Shown: positions 22,273-33,165 of the stretch, in pieces
How the letters are laid out: each line of letters starts with the position of its first letter
How positions within the stretch are numbered: the stretch's first letter is position 1
Assembly (NCBI GenBank): GCA_029465975.1
Contig: CM055744.1
Coordinates: 434,001-498,000, forward strand
From: Dallia pectoralis
Lineage: Eukaryota; Chordata; Actinopteri; Esociformes; Umbridae
Direction of reading: 5' to 3'
Length of the DNA stretch: 64,000 nt
The notes under the pieces: model-generated
The model's input: the letters and a program-made list of their open reading frames with translations, nothing else
Database searches by the model: none
Told to the model about the DNA's origin: nothing
Translations under genes and position numbers: made by a program

Positions 22273-24761
22273 ATGTCTGTGCAGAGTAAAACGGCTGTGA
22301 AGATGGGAACACCAGTGATCCTAAAGATCCACTTGACTGATGGCACCTCTCAGAGGTTGACTCTCCCCCATGGACTCCCTGCATCTGTTGATGAACTTAT
22401 GGAGAATGTGGAGAAACAGTGTGGACTTCAGGGCAATTTTAGACTACAGTTTATGGATTCCTTGTTTGGAAATGAGTTCCTTAACCTTACCTCAATGTCA
22501 GAAGTACAAGACAGAGGTACTCTTAAAGTAATTGATATGTCAATGCCCACCACTGTGCAGCATGATGATGAGAGGTCTACTTTTCTCAATCCAGCCCTAA
22601 ATCCCCAATCATTTAGTCCTTTCTGTGACTCTTCGTCCCTTTCTAGCGGATCTGTAGACACAGATGTACTGTCATCGAATGAGTCTACAAGCTCACGGTC
22701 CACTTGGCCTGCAGTCTTTCATGTGCCGAAGTTTTCCTACGATTCTGAAATTAAACTTCAGCAGGCAAGTTTAGCTTATGTTGAAAATGGCACTGTAATC
22801 ATTCCAGATCCTAAGTTAAAGTCCGCCATTCTTGACAGTTTGGTGCAGGAAATTGTGCAGTATAAAGTTTATGTCAGTGATAAGGAGATGGAGCAGGTAG
22901 TCCAGAGTCTCATTAAGACACATCCATGTTTAACTGAGAAGGGGTCCTTTTCTGGATGTGGTGGATGGAAGACCAGTTTAAAATATAAACTATCCAACTA
23001 CCGCACACAACTGAGAAAAATAGGATGCCCAGAAGTGACAGTGAACAGTTTAAAAAACAAGCCAGCAGGCAAGCGCAGTGCAGCCTTTGGTGTCAAAAAG
23101 GCCAAGAGAGCGGAGGTGAATTTTTGCCCAACATATCCATCAGCAGAAACGGAGAAAAGTCTGGAGGCCATGCAGAAAGCTCTACTCTTGGATGTAAAGA
23201 AGAGAGACAACAGAGAGGTTGTGAAGCACAAGATGGAAAAGACTTTTGCACACAGAAGACATGAAGTTGTTCGTGATGCACCAATGGTGCAGGATTTCAT
23301 GGCAAGGTGGCCTGCTCTGTTTCACGTCAGTGAGGTAAAGCTTATCTCATGCTGACTTTTCATTGTAGGTTTACTGTTGATAAAAGTAAGGTCTAGGATT
23401 CACTGGCAAACTTCTAACATGCCAGAATGTATATCATCTGTCTGCTTTATAACTCACAACTGTCCTGGTCTACTGTATGTGTATATGGCTTTTTTATTGA
23501 TGTTTACCATTTTAACCCAAGTCCTTTGTGCCTATTACCTGTTTTCAGATCAATGCTGAATTCAAGAGAATCACCACTGTCCCACTTCAATCAAAGTTTC
23601 TATCTCAGCTTGACCTCTACTCTGACAACCTGGTGAAGCTGTTCAAAAAGAAAGGAGGACAGCTAGGAGAAAGGCTCAAAACAATAATCGCACAAATGGC
23701 TGATGTAAGTTGTTCCTACGGGGCCCCTGAGCCAGATACTGTGTGATTGGGAAAAAAATTAAATTGTAGAGTTGTGAAAAGGCTTTTTACAATAGCAAAA
23801 ATTTAACTCACCACAATTTATTGGCATGAACGGCATACACATTGTACTGAAAGCAAGGGAGGACCTATGTCATATTTTACTTTACTGGCAACCTTTCTTA
23901 TGTGATTTGGAGCTGACACTAAGGCTAGAAACATTGTAGGATTCATGTTGCAGTATTGTTAGAAAAATATCCATAAGATGGTGTATATCAGTGGTTTACC
24001 AAAAAAAAGCAATGGTGCAATACTAAAATGCTAATGAATGAAATATTTCAGTGTGATGATGTAGATGCTGGATGGGAGTGTATCATCAAGGGAGTCTGTA
24101 TCTACATGGAGGAAGATCCAGAAAACCTTGTGAAGCAATATGTGGTATGTGTTATTAGCTTACTACTATCCTTATGTTCTCCTGATTGATCTCTTAGGCT
24201 GAAATGAGTTTGATTAATATAAAATGTATTTGTTTAGAATTTTGATTATCTATTAGAATGTTCTGTTTCATACCATACGCACAACACTTAATGACTTTAG
24301 ACTGTCTAGTTGTGGTGGATATGTGATTATTTTCATTGTCTTTATAAATAATTAATTACAACTCGTCAGATAAATTAAATAAACCAGAAAAGATCACAAG
24401 TTTGAATAACTAAATTAATTGTAGTTACTGCACTTTATCTTCCCACACTCATCTACTGTCTTTGTGATTTAATATGTATTTGTTTCTCGATTGGTCCTTA
24501 TTACTGGTGTCAGGATTCACGGGTGTGTTCTGTGGGTTCACATGTTGGGTTCTTGTGTGTGCTTGTTTCTGTCTCCATCTTGTGGTTGTTCTCATAGTTT
24601 CTTCCTGGTGCCTGCCCTTCCCTTGTCATTTGTCCCTGCCATGTTACTCACCTGTTGCTTGTTAGTCCTCGTTATGTTTAGTATTTAGTCTCCCCTGTGT
24701 CACTGTGTGAGTGTCGGGCATTGTTTAAGGTACGTTGTCTCTGTGTTGTCGTCGTCGTCGT

Positions 24762-24809
<48 letters not shown>

Positions 24810-24862
24810 GTCGTCGTCGCCGTCCGCCGCCGCCGCCGCTGCGCCGCCGCGTCGCCGTGCGT

Positions 24863-24918
<56 letters not shown>

Positions 24919-25598
24919 TGTTGCTTGTTCTGTTGTTACTTTTATGTTTGCTGGTTCTGTGTTTCGTTGACGTATTATGTTTACTGTTGGATGTAGTCTT
25001 CTGTTACCTGCTTTATGTTCCCAGTTTGATTGTTTATCCATGTTCTCTGTGATGTTTATGTTCATTGTGTGTTTAGTTTGTGTTATCTTGTTCTGGCATC
25101 TTCCTCTGTTTGACCTTTTGTTTTGTTCTTTTGTATTGTTTAAGCTCCCCGGTCGTAAGGACTCCTCGTGTGTGCCTGTTTGCCTGTCCTGAGTTTAATA
25201 AACCCCTATTCAAAAAACACCTCTGCGCTTGTGTCCCCCAATTGCTTGGAAGCCCAACTATTACAACTGGCCTTTTTGTTTAACAGGCCGTGGATGAAGA
25301 CGACCTCAACAAAGCCATTGAAGACACTACTGTTGGGATTTATGTGTTTAAAGAAAATGCTTCAAGTAATGAACCAGAGGACATCGGAATTGTCCTTGAA
25401 GGCATAAAGGTGTTGCAAGATCTTGATAATGTAGCATTAGCTGTTGCTATGCTATTTGGACTTATGTATGCCCTGAATTTCAGCTACCCTCCTGGTCTTC
25501 GTTGTACCTTTGAGATAATCCAAAAGATCTTCATGGAACTTGATGGAGGGACACTTTCCAACAAAGCGCTGGTTTTAAAAAACAGGCTCTTCCAGTGA
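22273..25598 (+). CDS. SAMD3-like accessory protein of the CACTA element, four exons
   Basis: Exons 22,273-23,334, 23,549-23,704, 24,052-24,144 and 25,287-25,598 join with GT-AG introns to an open frame of 540 residues. Residues about 11-85 (VILKIHLTDGTSQRLTLPHG...DELMENVEKQCG...TLKVIDMS) look like a PB1-type fold. A Ser/Thr-rich linker follows, then ARWPALFHVSEINAEFKRIT and the C-terminal SYPPGLRCTFEIIQKIFMELDGG. I recall proteins of this layout in fish annotated as sterile alpha motif domain-containing 3-like, often beside zinc-finger transposase ORFs. Its role is unknown; a second protein for end binding or assembly is a reasonable guess by analogy with plant CACTA elements. The start could be Met at 22,303, since TCTGTGCAG just before could be an acceptor. 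The last intron hosts a solo LTR. Confidence 0.8.
24508..25265 (+). mobile_element. Solo LTR 1 (758 bp) in the accessory-gene intron
   Basis: Begins TGTCAGG, ends ATTACA, with a perfect 5-bp duplication ACTGG (24,503-24,507 and 25,266-25,270). A poly(A) signal lies in GAGTTTAATAAACCCC near 25,190, giving plus orientation. No retroviral-type internal genes. It contains a GTC/GCC triplet array. The insertion is younger than the CACTA element that holds it. Confidence 0.92.
24747..24917. repeat. GTC/GCC triplet repeat array
   Basis: About 170 bp of (GTC)n merging into (GCC)n, with a pure GCC run of about 18 units at the right. Open in every frame on both strands, hence long poly-Ser, poly-Ala, poly-Pro and poly-Arg readings. 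Located inside solo LTR 1. Confidence 0.97.
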
Positions 25599-25895
25599 AA
25601 GGGTCAAAGAGGCTGCGCTGTCAGCCAAACAGCCTAGTTATCCCTAAATGCATGTATGGCTGTACCATTTGGATTAATTTTGTTTGTTTGTTTGATTTTA
25701 CTGGACAGGATTTGCATGGAACTGCATAGCAATAACCTTTTGCACACAAAGCAAAAGTTTGCTCTCTAGAAAACAGGCCGGAAAGCACTGTTCACAGTAT
25801 TCTGTTTTTGCACTTTGAAATCTAATGTGGATAGTATTCTAATTGTATTTGGCATGTCCACGGAAGATATGTTCTAAGTATTACAAATGTATTTG

Positions 25896-25991
25896 CTATT
25901 CTAAGTCCAATATGAAAACAAGCTTAGAAATATGAAATAATATAGAAATAATCATATTTCGAAACTTGTCTTCATATTGGACTTAAAATAG
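25896..25991. repeat. 39-bp inverted repeat, pre-miRNA-sized hairpin
   Basis: Arms 25,896-25,934 and 25,953-25,991 are inverted copies with four mismatches and an 18-nt spacer, so RNA from either strand could fold into a long hairpin. It lies 300 bp after the accessory-gene stop, inside EnSpm1. Confidence 0.88.
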
Positions 25992-26322
25992 TGTTTTTGT
26001 TACACTGAGGTTACTTTTTATTTTAAACCATTTTACTGTAACAATTTACAACTATTTGAAAACATTGTTAGTTGCATTGTTGTTTAGTTGAAAGCACTGC
26101 TGTTGACGCAGAGGTTAATATTTTTATATTATAATAACATATTATGCAAATATTTTATATATATAGGCCTATTTTTTTTTGTGAAATCTGTTTATGGCAA
26201 CTCCGCAAAGTCATTTGATTTTGGGTAAAATTGTTATGTTTTTGTACTCAATATATACAATTTTGAGTACATAACTATGTCTCTGCCTTATTTGTCACTG
26301 CAAATTATTTTACCATACAACT

Positions 26323-26349
26323 GTATATACACACACACACACACACACA
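26323..26349. repeat. (AC)n microsatellite
   Basis: Short pure AC run near the right end of EnSpm1. Confidence 0.9.
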
Positions 26350-27190
26350 ACCAATGGATACAATACATTTGGATAAATCATGTTAGATTTAGAGAGCCCA
26401 CTCTGGTACCAGGGACATGATGAAATTGCCTTAAACTTACATAACACCCTTACTTAATAGTAGTTTAAGAAATCATGTAGCTGAAAAATTGTCTAACCCT
26501 GAACATGATGAAATAACTTGACATTACAAAATAAATTCGTATTTCAGTTAGTCCAAAATCAGGTATCCTCAACATGATTAAATTACTTAACGTTACATAA
26601 TGAATTCATATTACTGTAACGAACCAAAAATATGTTAAATTTACTTAATTTTAATAGACTGTCTAATGTAAATAAATCATGTTGGTTTGACATGAAATAA
26701 GTAATAGAGAGAAAGAAGAAAAGTGTGTCAGTTAACCACATTCTGATCATGTGGGACCGATGTACACATTAAAATCAAGTAAATTCAAAATACTTTTTTT
26801 TTCAGTGTACATGGTCTGCACATAAATGCCCGGACCCAGGGTTTTCCAGTAGAACATTGCCCAGAGCAAGACACTCCCTCCATTGACTTGTTGTCTACCC
26901 ACAGGGCATTTTGGTGCCATCACTTCCCCGGGTTAATGTCTGTCCGCTTGATGTAATTTTTTTAATATATCATTGGACCAGTTGACCTTCCACTTCTCCA
27001 AGGCCCAGTCCTGATGCTTGCATGCCCATTTTAAGGGCTTTCTCTGGTGGACAGGGGTCACTGAAAGATCTGCGGCTATGCAGTCCCATATGCTGCAGGG
27101 TGCGATGCGTTGTGTTGTGACACTGCTCTCGTAACCATCTTTCAATTTTTCTGTGATTTGTGCCACTGTTACGTGCTCCAGCCTGCTTGT

Positions 27191-27239
27191 GTGTGTGTGT
27201 GCGTGTGTGCGTGTGTGCGTGTGTGCGTGTGTGCGTGTG

Positions 27240-27271
<32 letters not shown>
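27191..27271. repeat. TGTGCG-type microsatellite
   Basis: Alternating purine-pyrimidine tract of TG with regular CG interruptions, ending in (GTGC)n. Such tracts can adopt Z-DNA. Confidence 0.95.
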
Positions 27272-27272
<1 letters not shown>

Positions 27273-27511
27273 TAATTGGTGTTCCCACAGGTGTTCTGAT
27301 TAGCCCACAGTGCAACAATCTCCAGTACCAGCTCCCACCTGCATCCACTAATCAACCTGCACCAATCAGCCAATTGAGAATCCCACTGCTTAAGATGCCA
27401 ACAGTTTTTTCTTGGGGAAGTGACGAGGGGAAAGAAGGAAAGTTGTTTTTGAGAGGAGACTGTTGGACATATTGTTAAATTGAGGGACTTTGACACACAT
27501 TTCGACTCATA

Positions 27512-27813
27512 GGCTGCGTCCGAAATCGCGTACTATGTGAGTACGTACTACATTTAAATTAGAACATACTTTGCGACCGTTAAAAAAATACGTTCTATAT
27601 AGTATGAATCCGGGTAGTATGAATGGAGTCCGGACGTACTACATGCACCATGTTAGAATTGTCACGTGTTCATAGAGCACGTCACGTGACATATGCTGTC
27701 ATAACAGTGCGAAAATGTACATTATCTACACTTTTAACAAGTCAATCGTTACTGCTCGCGTACTGTTTTTCGCATACTATATAGTGTGGAAGTACGCGAT
27801 TTCGGAGGCAGCC
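27512..27813. mobile_element. MITE with GGCTGCGTCCGAAATCGCG ends
   Basis: Left GGCTGCGTCCGAAATCGCG and right CGCGATTTCGGAGGCAGCC are inverted repeats with one mismatch. An ATA on each side may be the target duplication. About 300 bp, non-coding, inserted in solo LTR 2. Confidence 0.85.
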
Positions 27814-28689
27814 ATACACTTTGACACACCTTGTTTGAGACTTTTGCCAGTGACATCCTTTTTGTTTTGTTCGAGAACTGTTCGGCTGGTCTATGTGGAT
27901 ATGTACCTCTGTTAATAGTGTGTGTATTTGGTCATTGATTTGGTGAATGTTGCATTGTTCATTTCAGTATTCTGTCCTTTGTTTAGACGTTTGTACTATT
28001 CATTTTCTTCAGTTGTCCCAGGGAAAAGGGGACAGTGTTTAGGTAAGAGGCCCTGGGGTTTACATACCACCCGTAGATAACCTTGGTCTATATACCCTAG
28101 GTAAGACCTGGAAAGACCACCCCCTGTATTTATTGTAGATAGAGAGCTTAGTTGCTTATGTGTAGTCTAGATAGGTTAGGGGTCTTTTGGATTAGTTAAT
28201 TTCTTTGTTAATTAGTTAATTACCATATTATAGGTTAAATAAACCTGGTTTAAATGGTACTGCTTTGTGTGTCCTACTTGTTCACCCTCATCACCTCACC
28301 AACCTTGACGGCGTGTTACGGTCTCCTCTCCTGAGGGGAGTGCGTAACAGCCACAGTAGACCTTCTGTCGGTTCGGCTAGCCAAATATCCTTTGTTGCCC
28401 TCACTCACTGATGAGCTCTGGACGCCCAACACCCTGTCATGGTTTGTGGTTTGTTTCTCCTTAGATCACGGTCAATATGTACTCACTGTTGCTGACCTAG
28501 AGCACCTCACACGCTTTGCTGTTTCATAGATGCTCTGACCAAGTTGTCTGGTGATAATAATTTGTTGCTTGTCTAAGTTGCTAAGGGCTCTACTCCTGAC
28601 ATTTCTGTTGTAACACAGTGACTACGGGAACAAATTGTTCGCTTACTATCTAATCATTTGCCCTTGTCAGGAGATGATCAACATTTATA

Positions 28690-28960
28690 TACAGTGATCG
28701 GTCATAACATTATGAACACTCATAGGTGAAGTGAATAAAACTGATAATCTCTTTATGATGGCAACTGTCAGTGGGTGGGATATATTAGGCAGCAATTGAA
28801 CATTTTGCTTTCAAAGTGTATGTGTTAGAAGCATGGAAAATGGACAAGCGTAAGGATCTTTGTGACTTTGACAAGGGCTAAATTGTGATGTCTAGACAAC
28901 AAGGTCAGAGCATCTACAAAACAGCAGTTCTTCTCGGGTGTTCCTGGTCTGCAGTACCTA
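28690..28960 (+). mobile_element. Tc1-like transposon C, 5' end, head-to-head with copy B
   Basis: Starts with ACAGTGATCGGTCATAACAT and continues through GATATATTAGGCAGCAATTG to GGTCTGCAGTACC, the 5' end and start of a Tc1 transposase gene on the plus strand. Copy B begins at the same point on the minus strand. The copy is cut at 28,960 by an LTR-like element, and I do not find its continuation. Confidence 0.75.
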
Positions 28961-30727
28961 TGTCACATGTTGGGTTAGTTGTGTTGTACACAGGGTGTTA
29001 AGGGAGAGCACTTCTGTGTATTGTGTAAATTAGTTTAGCTAAGCACTGGGCATAGGTTAGTTAATCAGTGGGCTATTTAAAGTCCCTGGTTAGGTTCACA
29101 GGTGCTTGTTATTAATATAATGTTACATAGGTTAGTTAATAAGTGGGCTATTTAAGGTCCATGGTTAGGTTCACTGGTGCTTGTTATTAATATAATGTTA
29201 CATAGGTTAGTTAATCAGTGGGTTATATAAGGTCCCTGGTTAGGTTTACTGGTGCTTGTTATTAATATAATGTTACATAGGTTAGTTAATCAGTGGGATA
29301 TATAAGGTCCCTCGTTAGGTTCACTGGTGCTTGTTATTAATATAATGTTACATAGGTTAGTTAATCAGTGGGATATATAAGGTCCCTGGTTAGGTTCACT
29401 GGTGCTTGTTATTAATATAATGTTACATAGGTTAGTTAATCAGTGGGCTATTTAAAGTCCCTGGTTAGGTTCACAGGTGCTTGTTATTAATATAATGTTA
29501 CATAGGTTAGTTAATAAGTGGGCTATTTAAGGTCCATGGTTAGGTTCACTGGTGCTTGTTATTAATATAATGTTACATAGGTTAGTTAATCAGTGGGTTA
29601 TATAAGGTCCCTGGTTAGGTTCACTGGTGCTTGTTATTAATATAATGTTAGATAGGTTAGTTAATCAGTGGGATATATAAGGTCCCTGGTTAGGTTCACA
29701 GGTGCTTGTTATTAATATAATGTTACATAGGTTAGTTAATCAGTGGGATATATAAGGTCCCTGGTTAGGTTCACTGGTGCTTGTTATTAATATAATGTTA
29801 CATAGGTTAGTTAATCAGTGGGCTATTTAAGGTCCCTGGTTAGGTTCACAGGTGCTTGTTATTAATATAATGTTACATAGGTTAGTTAATCAGTGGGCTA
29901 TTTAAGGTCCCTGGTTAGGTTCACTGGTGCTTGTTATTAATATAATGTTACATAGGTTAGTTAATCAGTGGGATATATAAGGTCCCTGGTTAGGTTCACT
30001 GGTGCTTGTTATTAATATAATGTTACATAGGTTAGTTAATCAGTGGGATATATAAGGTCCCTGGTTAGGTTCACAGGTGCTTGTTATTAATATGATGTTA
30101 CATAGGTTAGTTAATCAGTGGGCTATTTAAGGTCCCTGGTTAGGTTCACCCTGGTTAGGTGCTTGTTATTAATATAATGTTACATAGGTTAGTTAATCAG
30201 TGGGCTATTTAAGGTCCCCATGGTTAGTTAGGTTCACAGGTGCTTGTTATTAATATAATGTTACAGTGGGATATATAAGGTTAGTTAATCAGTGGGCTAT
30301 TTTTAAGGTCCCTGGTTAGGTTCTGGTTAGGTTCAGGTGCTTGTTATTAATATAATGTTACATAGGTTAGTTAATCAGTGGGTTATTTAATTAATATAAT
30401 GGTCCCTGGTTAGGTTCACTGGTGCTTGTTATTAATATAATGTTACTGGTGGTCCCTGGTTAGGTTCACAGGTGCTTACATAGGTTAGTTAATCAGTGTT
30501 ATTAATATAATGTTACATAGGTTAGTTAATCAGTGGGCTATTTAAGGTCCCTGGTCAGCTTCACGGATGCTGGTTATTAATATAATGTTAATGTTTATTT
30601 ACGTCACAGTGTTTGTTAAGTTTCCGTTCGTGTGTCTGTAGGTTGTATTTTATAATAAAACTCATCAAACAGTAGCTCTGGCTCTGCTTCTCGCTCTCTA
30701 CCACTACACCAAAAGGATTTTGTTACA
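28961..30727 (+). mobile_element. LTR-like element with internal 75-bp tandem array
   Basis: Begins TGTCACATG and ends TTTTGTTACA, with a poly(A) signal TATAATAAAACTC near 30,653, so it looks like an LTR. The flanks (ACCTA, CTCAA) do not match, so target duplication is lost or the element is rearranged. Most of its length is the 75-bp array. A related, shorter segment lies at 30,905-31,171. Confidence 0.6.
29051..30590. repeat. 75-bp tandem repeat array (about 20 copies)
   Basis: Unit contains CATAGGTTAGTTAATCAGTG, a TATA-like GGCTATTTAAGG or GGATATATAAGG, GGTTAGGTTCACTGG and TGCTTGTTATTAATATAATG. Regular from 29,051 to about 30,120, then scrambled with partial units to 30,590. Two main subtypes (CTATTTAAGG and ATATATAAGG) alternate irregularly. 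Each unit carries a TATA-like box, as though promoter sequence had been multiplied. Confidence 0.96.
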
Positions 30728-30904
30728 CTCAATAAGTAAAAACAATTGGATATGCCTCTCTTTATAATCATACCTGATTTATTTTACTTTTAAAATGTAA
30801 ATAACTATTGATTCATATATTACTCTTTGATGAAACACATTGTTGTATGCTACAATACATAAAAACACTGGTTATTCAAAATCACCAATTCAAATGAATG
30901 CATA

Positions 30905-31171
30905 CAGGTTCACGGGTGCGTGTTGTTAATATAATGTTATGTTTGGTGTAGGTAGAGTGTTTTTGTAGTAGTTGTTTGCTTGAAGTCGTGCACTGTGTTT
31001 TGTATATTGATTAAGTCGCTTTGTGTAAGCGCACTTTGTTTTACAATAGTGTTTCATGTATGTTTCCTTATAGGTTTTTAGTATTTGTTTTGTGAGTGAA
31101 ATAAACACCAAGGACAGAATATACGCTCTTCATCTCGGTCTCTGCACTTCACCCTGCAAGTCTGTGACACC
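30905..31171 (+). mobile_element. LTR fragment related to the 75-bp-array element
   Basis: Shares AGGTTCACGGGTGCGTGTTG and TTAATATAATGTTATG with the preceding array. It has a poly(A) signal GAAATAAACACC near 31,099 and ends CTGTGACA. Probably a truncated second LTR of the same family. Confidence 0.5.
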
Positions 31172-32008
31172 ACCAGGTAGAGGTAATGAGAAGTTTAAAC
31201 TGAAACAAGCTTCAATGTAGCTGCAATGCAACAGGTCACTACAGCCCAAAGTAAATTTACTAAACAACCCTTTACAAGCCTGCAAAATGTAATAAAATGA
31301 CAGATTTCCACGCAGTAAGTAAAACTGTACTTGAAAACTTGAAAGCTGTGTTTTACTCTGTAATTTGGCTTCCTGAATAAATTAAGAGGCCTGCTGATTC
31401 CCTTGCCCCTTTTGTCAGTGCATACTGGATTGGGGGAACTAGGTACAAGATTTGAGCTATGTTTCACACAATATTATTCCCATACAAATCCTATTAAGGT
31501 AGAACCTGCTAGAATCCCACTAACCATACTTGATACTTAATTTTTTTACACACACAAAAAGATGACAAAGCAAGTAAATGTTATAACAGACAAAACAAAC
31601 TGTTAATTCAGCTTGGGTAATTTTATTTTTATCCCCACCCCAAACTACCTTTAGCTGACCTGTAGGTAGATAAACTAGAATAATGAGTTGCTACTGTGAA
31701 TGTTTATCTAGTTCCTGCAGGAAACACAAATTCCTAAACAAGTGGCCTTCTCACTAACCAATCTGGCTGTTCCAGTGAGCTTGTCCCTGGCTTTCATCTT
31801 CTCTTCAGTTTGGCGTCTCGCTCTGTTACCTCTATGCGGTCACGCCTCCCCCCGCGCCCTGATTCCCTGCTGCTCAGCCTAGAGATCAACTCTCAGCTCT
31901 TGGTGTAATAAGCTGTTTGTCGCGCTCTCTGTCCGTGTCCTTCAAAAGATTCCAGGCCCTGAACAGGCTTCACAGAGCTCTGTAATTGTTCTGTACAACT
32001 GCAGATCT
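31172..32008. other. Intergenic, nothing recognised
   Basis: Unique-looking sequence without a supported gene or repeat; short ORFs lack motifs. Confidence 0.4.
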
Positions 32009-33165
32009 ACAGTGGATACAAAAACACTACACACCCCAGGTTTTTGTGATGTGAAAAAATGAGAAACGGATTAATCAGAACTTTTTCCACCTTTAATGTG
32101 ACGTATAACGTGAACAATTCAATTAAAAAATATTTTAAATCTTTGAGGGGGAAAAATAAAAAATTAAAACCTTAAAATAACATGGTTGCCTATGTGTGCC
32201 CACCCTTAAACTAATACTTTGTTGATGCACCATTTGATTTTCTTACAGCACTAAGTCGTTTGGGTAGGAGTCTATTAGCACGGCACAGCTTGACTTGGCA
32301 AAATTTGCCCACTCTTCTTTGCAAAAGCACTCCAAATCTGTCAGATGGCGAGGACATCTATACACAGCCCTCTTCAGATCACCCCACAGATGTTCAATTG
32401 GATTCAGGTCTGGGTCTGGCTGGGCCATTTCAAAACGTTTATATTCTTCTGGTGAAGCCATGCTTTTGTGTATTTGGATGTGTGCTTTGGGTCATTGTGA
32501 ACTTCCTCTTCAGTTTTTCAAACGGCATTTAGAGCTGTTCATAATTCTCTCCACCCTACCCCATACATATGAAGAATAGATAGTTGTCACATGTAGCACA
32601 CAGCCAGTACTTTCCAGAAATTCCTTCAGCTCTTTTAATGTTACTATAGGCCTCTTGGAAGCCTCCCTGACCAGTTTTCTTCATCAATTTTGGAGGGACC
32701 TCTAGTTCTTGGTATTGTCTCTGTAGTGCCACATTTTTCCACTTAATGATGACTGTCTTCACTGTGTTCCATGGTATATCTAATGCCTTGAAAATTATTT
32801 TGTAAATTTTTCCTTACTTTGGCCTTTGCTTTTAAATGCAACTGAGAAAATGTCGGGAAAATACTACTGGAACAGCTGACCTTTATTTGTGATTTATCAG
32901 AGTCACTTTAAATGATGCCAGGTGTGTAATGACTTCTATTTAACATGTGTGTGCTTGTGATTGGTTAATTCTGAACACAGCCACATCCCCAGTTAGGGTG
33001 GTCCCACGTATGCAACCAGGTTATAAGGTTTTTATTTTTTCCCTCAAAAATTTCAGTTAGTTTATTTTTTTGTTCATGTTATTGGTCACATTAACTATGT
33101 AAAAAGTTCTGACATGATTTATCTTTCTCTAATTCTTGTATAGCTTTTAAAATCCACTATATGTG
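32009..33165 (-). mobile_element. Decayed Tc1-like transposon D
   Basis: Begins ACAGTGGATACAAAAACACT and ends near AATCCACTATATG, an imperfect inverted repeat. The minus strand reads PDPDLNPIEHLWGDLKRAV at about 32,340-32,410, the conserved Tc1 transposase region, and further fragments follow toward 32,760. Compared with the family I remember it lacks several hundred bases and has stops. Dead copy. Confidence 0.85.

Larger units (their letters stand above)
17982..26807 (+). mobile_element. Complete CACTA/EnSpm DNA transposon (EnSpm1), 8.8 kb
   Basis: Terminal inverted repeats CACTGAAAAAAA and TTTTTTTCAGTG with TA on each side (17,980-17,981 and 26,808-26,809). The TA duplication lies in a Tc1 transposase gene. 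The element carries two plus-strand genes: a zinc-finger/TNP2-like transposase (19,451-22,198) and a four-exon SAMD3-like accessory gene (22,273-25,598). Upstream, donor-like sites at about 18,310 and 19,182 suggest spliced 5' untranslated exons. Subterminal sequence at 26,440-26,800 holds repeated motifs such as CATGATGAAATAACTTGACA and CATGATTAAATTACTTAACG, as expected for transposase binding. Open genes and a clear TA duplication point to a fairly recent insertion; mobility is not shown. Confidence 0.9.
27167..28349 (+). mobile_element. Solo LTR 2 (1183 bp) splitting Tc1 transposase
   Basis: Ends TGTTACG and CGTAACA, flanked by a perfect GCCAC duplication (27,162-27,166 and 28,350-28,354). 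A poly(A) signal AAATAAACC near 28,237 sets plus orientation. Excision in thought restores the Tc1 reading STVAQITEKL on the minus strand. It holds a TG/CG microsatellite (27,191-27,271) and a younger MITE (27,512-27,813). Confidence 0.94.
17758..28686 (-). mobile_element. Tc1-like transposon B, decayed and split by two later insertions
   Basis: The pieces on the minus strand are 28,355-28,686 (N-terminal side), 26,810-27,161 (middle) and 17,758-17,979 (C-terminal side). Conceptual fragments: STVAQITEKL across the LTR gap, LTPVHQRKPLKWACKHQDW-like text, LLWAMFYWKTLGPGI, then HPFMAMVFSDVNGHFQQDN and WPPLSPDLNPIEHLWDV. Removing the solo LTR (27,167-28,349) and one GCCAC copy restores the STVAQITEKL frame. 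Removing the CACTA element and one TA copy restores a continuous Tc1 text. The transposase also has older deletions and stops, so it is dead. Confidence 0.88.

Noticed and set aside
24697..25065. Poly-Ser, poly-Ala, poly-Pro and poly-Arg ORFs on both strands
   Set aside because: Reading of a GTC/GCC microsatellite inside a solo LTR.
28961..30590. CRISPR-like look of regularly spaced repeats
   Set aside because: The 75-bp units are wholly repeated with no unique spacers and no cas genes, in vertebrate DNA.
28956..30732. Target duplication for the 75-bp-array LTR
   Set aside because: Flanking ACCTA and CTCAA do not match.
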